Assembly: GCA_045579745.1 (NCBI GenBank) | Contig: JAZNMQ010000023.1 | Span: 1 to 36,265 of the forward strand | Source: Flemingiibacterium sp045579745 | Lineage (GTDB): Bacteria; Bacillota; Clostridia; Oscillospirales; CAG-272 | DNA: 36,265 nt | Reading direction: 5' to 3' | Part shown: positions 1 through 6,360 of the stretch, piece by piece | How the letters are laid out: every line of letters begins with the position of its first letter | Numbering within the stretch: the stretch's first letter is position 1 | The notes under the pieces: generated by a model | Seen by the model: the letters and a program-made list of their open reading frames with translations, nothing else | Database searches by the model: none | Told to the model about the DNA's origin: nothing | Position numbers and translations under genes: made by a program

Positions 1-55
1 CCGAACCCTCTAAGTTCGAATGACAATGGTGTTTTCTTTATAAATTCTTATTTGA

Positions 56-87
56 TGCGGCTTTTTGAGGTCGCATTTTTTATTTTT
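56..87 (+). terminator. Intrinsic terminator at the left edge
   Basis: A short hairpin with arms TGCGGC and GTCGCA (one G-U pair) and an eight-base loop is followed by a long T-rich run. It probably ends transcription of a gene left of the window. The T-run is also the left arm of a second, longer AT-rich inverted repeat: roughly 71-88 pairs with 97-116 around the loop AATCGGAC. Confidence 0.55.
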
Positions 88-150
88 CAATCGGACGAAA
101 AAATAAAAAAATGCGAATTTTGCCAAAAGCCAAAATTAAAACATCACTTT

Positions 151-1370
151 TGAACCCCCTTAGTCCGATTATTCGATTTCAATTATTCCGAAAGTTACCG
201 CATATTCTCGTTCTTTTTGTTCAGGAGTCTTGTATTGTATCTTCGAATGAGGACGGCGTGTGTTATAAAATTCTATGTAATCATCTATGGCTTGGTACAA
301 TTCGGTTTCGGTTCGGTATTTCTTTCTATAAAGCTCCTCTCTTTTTACAGAAGCAAAGAAAGATTCAATAACCGAATTGTCATACGGAACATAAGGCCTT
401 GAAAAGGAGCGAACAAACCCCAATGCTTTAACATAGTCATTTAAAGTTTTCGAGCAATAATTTGAGCCTCGGTCGAAATGGAAAATCAGAGATGAATCAG
501 GTAGGCGTGATTCATAAGCTTGCTTTAATGTCGTTTTTATAAGTTGGGTGCTGTTTTTCTTGCCTATTTTATAGCCGATAACCTTTCGTGCATACAAATC
601 TATGATAACGCAAATATAATATGGTTTATCGTTGCACTTAAAATATGTAATATCACTTACCCAAACCTTGTTTGGTGCATCTGGATCAAATTCTTGATTT
701 AAATAATTCTTATGCTTTCGAGCTTCATCGGTATAAAGACTCTTGGATACTTGACGAATGCTAACAAGCCCCATATCGCGCATCAATTCTCTAACCATTT
801 TCGTGCTTGTTTTTATACCTTTGCTTTTCAAAACAGCTGTTATTTTCTCCGCACCAAAAATTTGATGGTTTTCGTCAAAGACTGCTTGTATTTGAATACG
901 CAATTCTTCGCGCCGTTTGGCATACCACGTATTATCTCGTTTGTTTCGCAGAACATGGTTGTAATAAGTTCCACGAGCAATATCCAACGCATCACAAATC
1001 ATGTGAACGCTATATTCTCCGGATAACTTTTCAGCTACATAGAGCTTTTGCTGTAAAGGGGCGTTAGGTAATACATTCGCCTTTTTGATAATTTCGATAA
1101 TACCTTCCAACCGTTTGACTTTAGCTTCAAGTAAGTTGAAATTCCGTAATGTTAATCCTTTTCGTTTCGATTCCGCTTGCTCTCTTCTATAATCCGATAG
1201 CCACTTGTAAAAGGTACTTTTTGAAATTCCGACGGACTTAATAATACTTGTAGGCGACTCGGATTTTAATATGTAGCGATTTAAAATAGCTTGTTTCTCT
1301 TCGTAAGTAAGTTTTGATTTCATGATACAATCCTCCTTTTGAAAATTATATCATGAAAATAGTCATGTGT
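151..1370 (-). mobile_element. IS3-family insertion sequence, ends not resolved
   Basis: The element is defined by its complete transposase gene. I looked for terminal inverted repeats. The left side has a plausible IS3-like end starting TGAACCCC at 151, and a TCA-type end could lie near 1364. These two do not pair with each other, so the limits are approximate and no target duplication could be named. Confidence 0.4.
169..1323 (-). CDS. IS3-family transposase (single-frame OrfAB)
   Basis: Catalyses cut-and-paste or copy-out transposition of its own element. The 384 residues have an N-terminal helix-turn-helix (about 5-45), a helical linker, an HTH_21-type segment (about 140-190) and an rve integrase core. 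The DDE triad is visible as D224 (in WVSDITY), D284 (in HFDRGSNY) and E320 (in VIESFF), with the D-35-E spacing typical of the IS3 family. The usual HSDRGSQY box reads HFDRGSNY here, keeping the Asp. Most IS3 members make this protein by frameshifting between two ORFs; here it is one continuous frame. The start ATG has a good AGGAGGA site at seven bases, and an extended -10 (TGATATAAT) lies just upstream. No frameshift or stop is seen, so the gene looks functional. Confidence 0.93.
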   Translation of the reverse strand: MKSKLTYEEKQAILNRYILKSESPTSIIKSVGISKSTFYKWLSDYRREQAESKRKGLTLRNFNLLEAKVKRLEGIIEIIKKANVLPNAPLQQKLYVAEKLSGEYSVHMICDALDIARGTYYNHVLRNKRDNTWYAKRREELRIQIQAVFDENHQIFGAEKITAVLKSKGIKTSTKMVRELMRDMGLVSIRQVSKSLYTDEARKHKNYLNQEFDPDAPNKVWVSDITYFKCNDKPYYICVIIDLYARKVIGYKIGKKNSTQLIKTTLKQAYESRLPDSSLIFHFDRGSNYCSKTLNDYVKALGFVRSFSRPYVPYDNSVIESFFASVKREELYRKKYRTETELYQAIDDYIEFYNTRRPHSKIQYKTPEQKEREYAVTFGIIEIE

Positions 1371-1385
1371 TTTCTCCTATTAAAG

Positions 1386-1453
1386 AGTTAATACTTAAAA
1401 GTTAATACTTGAAATTTTACAAAACTTGACAAATTTCAAATATATGATATAAT
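1386..1453 (+). promoter_or_regulatory. Promoter of the HD gene with repeats
   Basis: A -35 TTGACA (1426-1431) and -10 TATAAT (1448-1453) are separated by 16 bases. A perfect 9-bp inverted repeat, TTGAAATTT (1409-1417) and AAATTTCAA (1431-1439), brackets the -35 box. Upstream there is a direct repeat AGTTAATACTT at 1386-1396 and 1400-1410. The inverted repeat is placed like a repressor operator; no regulator is identified. Confidence 0.75.
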
Positions 1454-1483
1454 GTTATTACTACTGATAGGGGGCACTATAAC

Positions 1484-3499
1484 ATGATACAATTGGAGAG
1501 AACTCAACAAATTAGTGATATTATTCACAATACAATACCATATAGCGGATTAGAAGGTGCAATAATCAGCACTCCTATTTTTAATCGTTTGCACCGTATT
1601 TTACAAAGCTCATTAGTTTATTTAACATACTCTTCAAATAAAGTCAAAAGATTTGAACATAGTATTGGAACCATGTACTTATCTGGAGAAATTTTTTATA
1701 ACAGTGTGGTCAATACAACAAATTCAGGTAATGTTACACGGTTATTAACAGAAGCAGAAGTAGAACTTAAAGATTGGTTTGAAAATATAGATGTTTCTTC
1801 TGAGAAAATGCTAAACAATGATATTGTTGATAAATTTGATGACAAGATTTTAAGTGTCAAAGTTCCCGATTGCGCAATTTATCGTACGCATTTTCCACAA
1901 AACATTAAGCCCGAACAAAGTTTTGCATATTTTGTTTTATTTCAATCTATTAGAATTGCTGGTTTATTACATGACGCAGGGCATTTGCCTTACAGTCATG
2001 TATTTGAACACGCTACAAAATCATTATACTCTAAGGTTAATGATCTTCCGAATCCGAACAAGGCTCAAAAGCATTTTATTAACATATTGAAACCTTACTG
2101 TGAAGGTCAAAATGAGTTACACGAAGAAATAGGCAATGCATTATTGAAACAAATTAAGCTTGAGCTGTCAGAAGAATTGTCGAAAAACATAACTCAAGAC
2201 AATATTTTTGTTCTTGCCGTTCTTTATTTTGTTGGCAAAATTTTAACTTCTATTCCCTCGGAAAACGATTTGTTTAGTGATTTGCATAGGATTGTATCCG
2301 GCATATTTGATTCTGATAGATTAGATTATTGTTCAAGAGATGCATTTTGTTCTGGAACACGAAAGGATGTAATTTCTTATCAAAGGTTATTTAACAATTT
2401 CAAGATTCTATCGCAAAAATTGCCTGCCGATACTCAAAACAATACAGAAGAATCACCTGTTAGAGAGAGAATTTTGTTTTGCCCTGCATTGAAAAATGTA
2501 ACAGATGTTGAAGATCTTTTGGAACGCAGATGGAAAATATTTAGCCAAATTAATTTTCATCACAGAGTTCATAAGCATGAAATTTTATTTTCCGAGGTTC
2601 TATCATTTATTGGATTTGAGGAACTAAAATCAATAAAGGATGATGAAGATATTCCAACCATAAAAAATGGACAACCATTACCCCTAAAACTTAGCAGCAT
2701 TTGGTGCTTGGTGGATTATCTTTCTAAAAACAATCGCTTAATAGATTATTTAATTATTCAACTTGACGATAGTTGGATGGATACTCTTTTAAAAGTGTCG
2801 TTTTTTGAAAAATATCAAGAGAATTATAGGGATGAAAACAGCAATTTCAATGATTATATGTGGAATATGTTTGATGAACTAATTTCGACGAAAAAGCACT
2901 TTTATTCCTATTTCAAACGAAATGTAGACTTAATTGGGTTTGATAGCTCTTTTAAAACAATGTGGCTAAATGAGAGTGCATATTTTGAAAATAGCACTAT
3001 GAAGAGTATGTATGATCTCACGGTAACAAAAATTAAAGAAAAAAAGCACTACAATGCGGGATACGTATTTAACACAGTAACGAACTCTTTTATCAGTGTC
3101 GGCAAAAATAAAAGAAGCTTTTTCTACCATAGTGTTGAGCAAAAAATAAATGACTATTTAGCTACTGAGGAAGGAAAAAAGATTAATATATTACACTGTA
3201 TTATCAGCCCGTGTGAGTTTTCTTTAGGATGCTATAATATAGGTTCCCCACTTTATCTTTGGGATAAAGATGAAAAAGCGCGTAGTGTAGAAATGGTGTC
3301 AATTTGTGCTGAATTGTTAAATCAGCAAAAAGCATCATATGTTCCGTTCCACTTATACTTTTTGCCATCTCACCCTAAAGATCCAAATCAAAAACCAAAA
3401 TTTGAAGAACTTGAGAACTTGGTTCTTAAGATATTTATTGAAGAATTAAAGAAAATAAAAATTGAGCCAAAAAATGATCTATTGTTATTGACATTTTGA
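1484..3499 (+). CDS. SAMHD1-like HD-domain phosphohydrolase
   Basis: Likely a metal-dependent phosphohydrolase, possibly acting on (d)NTPs as relatives of SAMHD1 and bacterial dNTP triphosphohydrolases do. The N-terminal ~300 residues carry the HD signature: H59 in KRFEHS, the H163-D164 pair in LLHDAGHLPYSH with H167 and H172, and the distal Asp in FDSDRLDY (about 276). The pattern 'PIFNRLHRI...FEHS' is typical of this family. The remaining ~370 residues (to 671) match nothing I recognise and make the protein longer than ordinary family members. No signal peptide or membrane segment is seen. Start ATG has an AGGGGG site at nine bases, downstream of a consensus promoter. It is AT-rich compared with genes after 4.3 kb and sits beside an IS, suggesting horizontal acquisition. 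A defence or nucleotide-pool function is possible but unproven. Confidence 0.85.
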   Translation: MIQLERTQQISDIIHNTIPYSGLEGAIISTPIFNRLHRILQSSLVYLTYSSNKVKRFEHSIGTMYLSGEIFYNSVVNTTNSGNVTRLLTEAEVELKDWFENIDVSSEKMLNNDIVDKFDDKILSVKVPDCAIYRTHFPQNIKPEQSFAYFVLFQSIRIAGLLHDAGHLPYSHVFEHATKSLYSKVNDLPNPNKAQKHFINILKPYCEGQNELHEEIGNALLKQIKLELSEELSKNITQDNIFVLAVLYFVGKILTSIPSENDLFSDLHRIVSGIFDSDRLDYCSRDAFCSGTRKDVISYQRLFNNFKILSQKLPADTQNNTEESPVRERILFCPALKNVTDVEDLLERRWKIFSQINFHHRVHKHEILFSEVLSFIGFEELKSIKDDEDIPTIKNGQPLPLKLSSIWCLVDYLSKNNRLIDYLIIQLDDSWMDTLLKVSFFEKYQENYRDENSNFNDYMWNMFDELISTKKHFYSYFKRNVDLIGFDSSFKTMWLNESAYFENSTMKSMYDLTVTKIKEKKHYNAGYVFNTVTNSFISVGKNKRSFFYHSVEQKINDYLATEEGKKINILHCIISPCEFSLGCYNIGSPLYLWDKDEKARSVEMVSICAELLNQQKASYVPFHLYFLPSHPKDPNQKPKFEELENLVLKIFIEELKKIKIEPKNDLLLLTF

Positions 3500-3540
3500 T
3501 AATAATATGGTATAATATTAAAGCTCGGTTATTATCAAAA
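3488..3540 (+). promoter_or_regulatory. Promoter with 12-bp inverted-repeat operator
   Basis: The promoter TTGACA (3488-3493), a 17-base spacer and TATAAT (3511-3516, with TGG just before it) overlaps the end of the HD gene. A perfect inverted repeat, TTTTGATAATAA (3494-3505) and TTATTATCAAAA (3529-3540), has one arm in the spacer and the other just past the expected start of transcription. That geometry fits repression of the small gene that follows. It could also form an AT-rich hairpin in RNA, but no U-tract follows. Confidence 0.75.
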
Positions 3541-3560
3541 ATTAACGGAGGAATTTAAAT

Positions 3561-3770
3561 ATGGATTTGATAATTCAAAAAACTATTTTGGAAATGGAAA
3601 AACCTTTTTTGATGTCTGATTTATTTAATAAATTGGCATTAGTAGGTATAACAGATAAAGAAGCAATTTTAAATGTTCTTGACGAACTTCTTAACATGGG
3701 TTTAGTAGAGTATTCAGATGTTAACGATGATTTGTCTGTTTATTATCAATCAGCGTTTGCTATAGCATGA
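3561..3770 (+). CDS. Small winged-helix-like protein
   Basis: I do not recognise a named family. The 69 residues read as a compact helical domain with a C-terminal strand: an 'EKPF' turn, a helix MSDLFNKL, 'GITDKE', a helix ILNVLDELLNMG and then LVEY. This is the spacing seen in small winged-helix DNA-binding domains. Start ATG has GGAGGA at eight bases, and it has its own consensus promoter carrying a perfect inverted repeat, so autoregulation is plausible. It lies 61 bp after the HD gene and overlaps the convergent gene at 3760-3960 by 11 bp. Its central helix resembles that of the convergent protein (DELLNMGLV versus NEILNSTLV), so the two may be related. Confidence 0.7.
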   Translation: MDLIIQKTILEMEKPFLMSDLFNKLALVGITDKEAILNVLDELLNMGLVEYSDVNDDLSVYYQSAFAIA

Positions 3771-3960
3771 AAAACATCCAGTTTTTACATAGAACAAGTG
3801 TGGAATTTAATATTTCATTAATGATGTCTATTTTTTGAGATTTCGTTAATTCAAACGAAGATATAAATGTCCATAATTGTTCGAATGTAACAGGTTCATT
3901 ATCATGTATATAACCTATACAAGCGATATACGCCTGTTCTGTTGCGCTTGCTTTTTTATT
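3760..3960 (-). CDS. Small protein related to its convergent neighbour
   Basis: Unknown function. I prefer the TTG start at 3960 because AAGGGG lies eight bases upstream; an ATG at 4005 is also in frame but has no ribosome site and starts outside the palindrome at 3981-4002. The 66-residue product has amphipathic helices (EQAYIACIGYI, FEQLWTFISSF, IDIINEILN) and aligns with the protein encoded at 3561-3770 around the final helix, with shared E, L, N, L and V positions. The C-terminal residues (CKNWMFFML) are read antisense to the end of the other gene. It is protein-like in composition but small and AT-rich, so it could be spurious. Confidence 0.45.
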   Translation of the reverse strand, partial: NKKASATEQAYIACIGYIHDNEPVTFEQLWTFISSFELTKSQKIDIINEILNSTLVLCKNWMFFML

Positions 3961-3980
3961 CAAAGTAATATCCCCTTTTG

Positions 3981-4015
3981 GAATCGCAGTTAACTGCGAT
4001 TCCATTTTATTTTTG
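3981..4015 (+). terminator. Perfect 22-bp palindrome with T-rich tail
   Basis: Bases 3981-4002 are perfectly self-complementary: the half GAATCGCAGTT is followed directly by its reverse complement. In RNA this gives a 9-bp stem with a TTAA loop, followed on the + strand by a T-rich stretch, so it can act as a terminator for rightward transcription from 3511. On the other strand it lies just upstream of the ribosome site of the small leftward gene and could instead be an operator. Confidence 0.5.
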
Positions 4016-4087
4016 TATTATTTAATGCAAAATATTCTCTACAATAAAATAAATGATTAATTCCAATTAAATATGATATTTTGGTGT

Positions 4088-4127
4088 CCCAACCGTGAAG
4101 TTCAAATCCCGTAAGCACTCCGCCAAA
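4088..4127 (+). other. tRNA 3'-end-like remnant, possible attachment site
   Basis: The string GTTCAAATCCCG, then a CACTCCG acceptor-like segment and CCA (ending at 4124), reads like the T-loop and 3' end of a tRNA. No 5' half is present, the T-stem does not pair, and the distance from TTC to CCA is two bases too long for an intact tRNA. It may be what remains after integration of the AT-rich island at a tRNA 3' end. The intervening AT-rich bases 4016-4087 show nothing recognisable. Confidence 0.3.
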
Positions 4128-4156
4128 AATATCTTTTTTATAGCCCTTACACAAAT

Positions 4157-4190
4157 GCGGCTTGATTTTTCATCAAGTCGCTTTCTTTTT
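4157..4190 (+). terminator. Strong intrinsic terminator
   Basis: A 10-bp stem (4157-4166 with 4172-4181, one G-U pair) and a TTTTC loop are followed by TTTCTTTTT. It sits 30 bases after the tRNA-like remnant, as a tRNA terminator would, and insulates the hexuronate operon from the island. From 4191 to 4290 I see nothing definite. Confidence 0.85.
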
Positions 4191-4294
4191 AAATTCGAGA
4201 AAATAAACAAAGGCTGATTTTATCTCCCATGAAAATATTAAAATTAAGCTATGATCGGTAAAGGCGCAAATTGTTCAATTTGGAGCTATTTGCA

Positions 4295-4352
4295 TTGACA
4301 AATACTACACAAGGTGGTATAATTAAGGTATTATATTTAACTTAAATAATAC
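4295..4352 (+). promoter_or_regulatory. Promoter and putative operator of the hexuronate operon
   Basis: Perfect TTGACA (4295-4300), a 17-base spacer and TATAAT (4318-4323). Immediately downstream, GTATTAT (4328-4334) and ATAATAC (4346-4352) form an inverted repeat overlapping the expected transcription start, where a repressor would block initiation. No regulator gene lies next to the operon. Confidence 0.8.
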
Positions 4353-4378
4353 TCAAAAACTTAGTGAGGTGAAGCTTT

Positions 4379-5329
4379 ATGATACTAACTGATTATTTCA
4401 GAAGCACCCCTGATTCGACATGGGAATTCGGCAGACAGTTAGGTATAAAGATGGGAACGATTCGGTTGCCGGAGGATAAGGATTTTGATCTTACCGATAA
4501 ATCGCATTGGCAATCAGTTTACAAGCGTTTTGCCGATTATGGAATCACCCCATACATTGTCGAGCCAATGCCAAATTGTGTTCATGACCACATTAAAGCA
4601 GGTGACGAGCTGCGTGACGAAAGCATAGATAAAGTGATTCGTATGCTTCCGATTATGGAAGAATTAAACATACATATGATTTGCTTCAACTTTATGGCGC
4701 ATATCGGATGGCTGAGAACATCCTCGGACATCAAGGAGCGCGGAGATGCGCTGGTTACAGGCTTTGATATGAATGATTTTCAGCCGACAGGCGCTCATAT
4801 TACGGAAGAGGAGCTTTGGGCGAATTATGAATATTTCATCAAGGCTGTTATTCCTCATGCCGAAAAGCACGGAATAAAGTTGGCTCTGCACCCCGATGAT
4901 CCGCCACTTGCTAAACTAGGAGATGTTTCAAGAATCTTTATTTCTGCTAAGAATATCGAAAAAGCTGTTACGGGTATAGTTAACAGCGACTTTTTGGGAT
5001 ACACATTCTGTCAGGCCTGCTATCAGATGATGGGTGAGGATTTGTATGAGCTTATCCCTCGCTTTGCAGAAAAAATCATGTTTGTTCATTTCCGTAATGT
5101 AACGGGAAATAAGCTGAAATTCCATGAAACCTTCCACGATAACGGAGATTTGGATATGCCTGCGCTCATGCGCCTTTATAAGAGCTGCGGTGTAGATGTG
5201 CCGATTCGTGTAGACCATGTGCCTACAATGTTCGGAGAGTCCATTCAGAACGCGGGCTACGATGCTTTAGGCCGCCTCTATGCTATCGGATATCTTAGAG
5301 GAATAGTAGAAACTGTAGATAAAATATAA
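4379..5329 (+). CDS. uxuA: Mannonate dehydratase
   Basis: Dehydrates D-mannonate to 2-keto-3-deoxy-D-gluconate in hexuronate breakdown, in the cytoplasm. The 316-residue TIM-barrel protein carries the family motif HPDDPP (H171), followed by C211, H237 (FVHFRN) and D279 (RVDHVP) in the order and spacing of the known metal ligands, and ends with GRLYAIGYLRGI. It is somewhat shorter than the 350-395 residues of many UxuA proteins, with no sign of truncation at either end. The start has GAGGTGA seven bases upstream. First gene of the operon with the isomerase and reductase of the same pathway, which makes the call firm. Confidence 0.93.
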   Translation: MILTDYFRSTPDSTWEFGRQLGIKMGTIRLPEDKDFDLTDKSHWQSVYKRFADYGITPYIVEPMPNCVHDHIKAGDELRDESIDKVIRMLPIMEELNIHMICFNFMAHIGWLRTSSDIKERGDALVTGFDMNDFQPTGAHITEEELWANYEYFIKAVIPHAEKHGIKLALHPDDPPLAKLGDVSRIFISAKNIEKAVTGIVNSDFLGYTFCQACYQMMGEDLYELIPRFAEKIMFVHFRNVTGNKLKFHETFHDNGDLDMPALMRLYKSCGVDVPIRVDHVPTMFGESIQNAGYDALGRLYAIGYLRGIVETVDKI

Positions 5330-5346
5330 TTGATTGGAGATAAAAA

Positions 5347-6276
5347 ATGAGATTTAGTCATCCTGAAGACATTATTGCACTCACACCCGATTGGAAAGGC
5401 GAGCGTACCCCCGACGGCCGTCCTAAGGTTCCGGACAGCTATCTTGATGCACTGAGAAACATGACTCTTGAGGAGCTGTGGAAGCCGATTTTCGTCAAAG
5501 GCTATGAGAATCAATTTTTGGCAATGAAGAGCATTCACCCCGAATTTAAGGAAAACGGTGAATTAAATTGCAAGCTTATCGGCCGTGCGGTTACAGCCGC
5601 TTACGGACCGTTCAGACCGGATTACTATGCAACCTCTATGGCGCAAGCCGCATCAGAGGGACGCACCGGAACGCCTAACCAATGGGTAATCGAATCCTTG
5701 CATGACAGAGATGTAATTGTCATTGATATGTATGACAAGATCTACAAGGGTACTTTTGTAGGTGGAAACCTCACAACTGCGATCAAGCACAAAACCGGTA
5801 CGGGTGGTGCTGTTATCTGGGGCGGAATCCGTGACATCGAGCAAATGCAGAAGGTTGATACACAGGTTTATTACCGCGGAATTGATCCGACTCCGATTCG
5901 CGACTTCTCAATGATTAGCTTTAACGGAGCTATTCGCCTTGGCGACGGCGAGCATGCCGCTATGGTATTGCCGGGCGATATTGTATACGGCTGCAGCGGC
6001 GGCGTTCTGTTCATTCCGCCACAGCTTGTTATGGAGGTCGTTGACAGCGGTGCTAAGACTCAGGTTAAGGACCTTTTCGGCTTCGAGATGATCACACTTA
6101 ACAAGTTCACTCCTGCTCAGATTGACAAGAATACTTGGACTAAGGAAATGCTCGATTTGTTAATGGAGTTTATTGAAACCGACGAGCGTGCGGCTGAATA
6201 CAGAGGTCTTGATTGGAGCAAGGAATACGATATGGCAATCAACGGCGACCCCAACGATACGCAGTCTGCACTCTGA
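5347..6276 (+). CDS. RraA-family protein (2-oxo-acid aldolase-like)
   Basis: Belongs to the RraA/HMG-aldolase fold family, often misannotated as demethylmenaquinone methyltransferase. Characterised relatives are metal-dependent aldolases or decarboxylases of 2-oxo acids. The core lies at about 75-235, with the GG-IRD signature (IWGGIRDIEQM) that supplies the Mg2+-binding region and a PGD turn (VLPGDIVYG). N- and C-terminal extensions bring it to 309 residues, well above the ~160 of classical RraA. It follows uxuA by 17 bp with GGAGA at six bases. Since no KDG kinase or KDPG aldolase gene is present here, a role on 2-keto-3-deoxygluconate or a related acid is an attractive inference, not shown by the sequence. 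Confidence 0.82.
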   Translation: MRFSHPEDIIALTPDWKGERTPDGRPKVPDSYLDALRNMTLEELWKPIFVKGYENQFLAMKSIHPEFKENGELNCKLIGRAVTAAYGPFRPDYYATSMAQAASEGRTGTPNQWVIESLHDRDVIVIDMYDKIYKGTFVGGNLTTAIKHKTGTGGAVIWGGIRDIEQMQKVDTQVYYRGIDPTPIRDFSMISFNGAIRLGDGEHAAMVLPGDIVYGCSGGVLFIPPQLVMEVVDSGAKTQVKDLFGFEMITLNKFTPAQIDKNTWTKEMLDLLMEFIETDERAAEYRGLDWSKEYDMAINGDPNDTQSAL

Positions 6277-6360
6277 TAACGATACATATTCTTAATCTGA
6301 TATATAACGGTTATTCTATAAAATGCTATTTGACCCCCTTTGGCGGCATGGGAGATTGAT

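Noticed and set aside
4088..4127. A complete tRNA gene
   Set aside because: Only a 3'-end-like piece is present; the T-stem does not pair and no matching 5' acceptor strand exists upstream.
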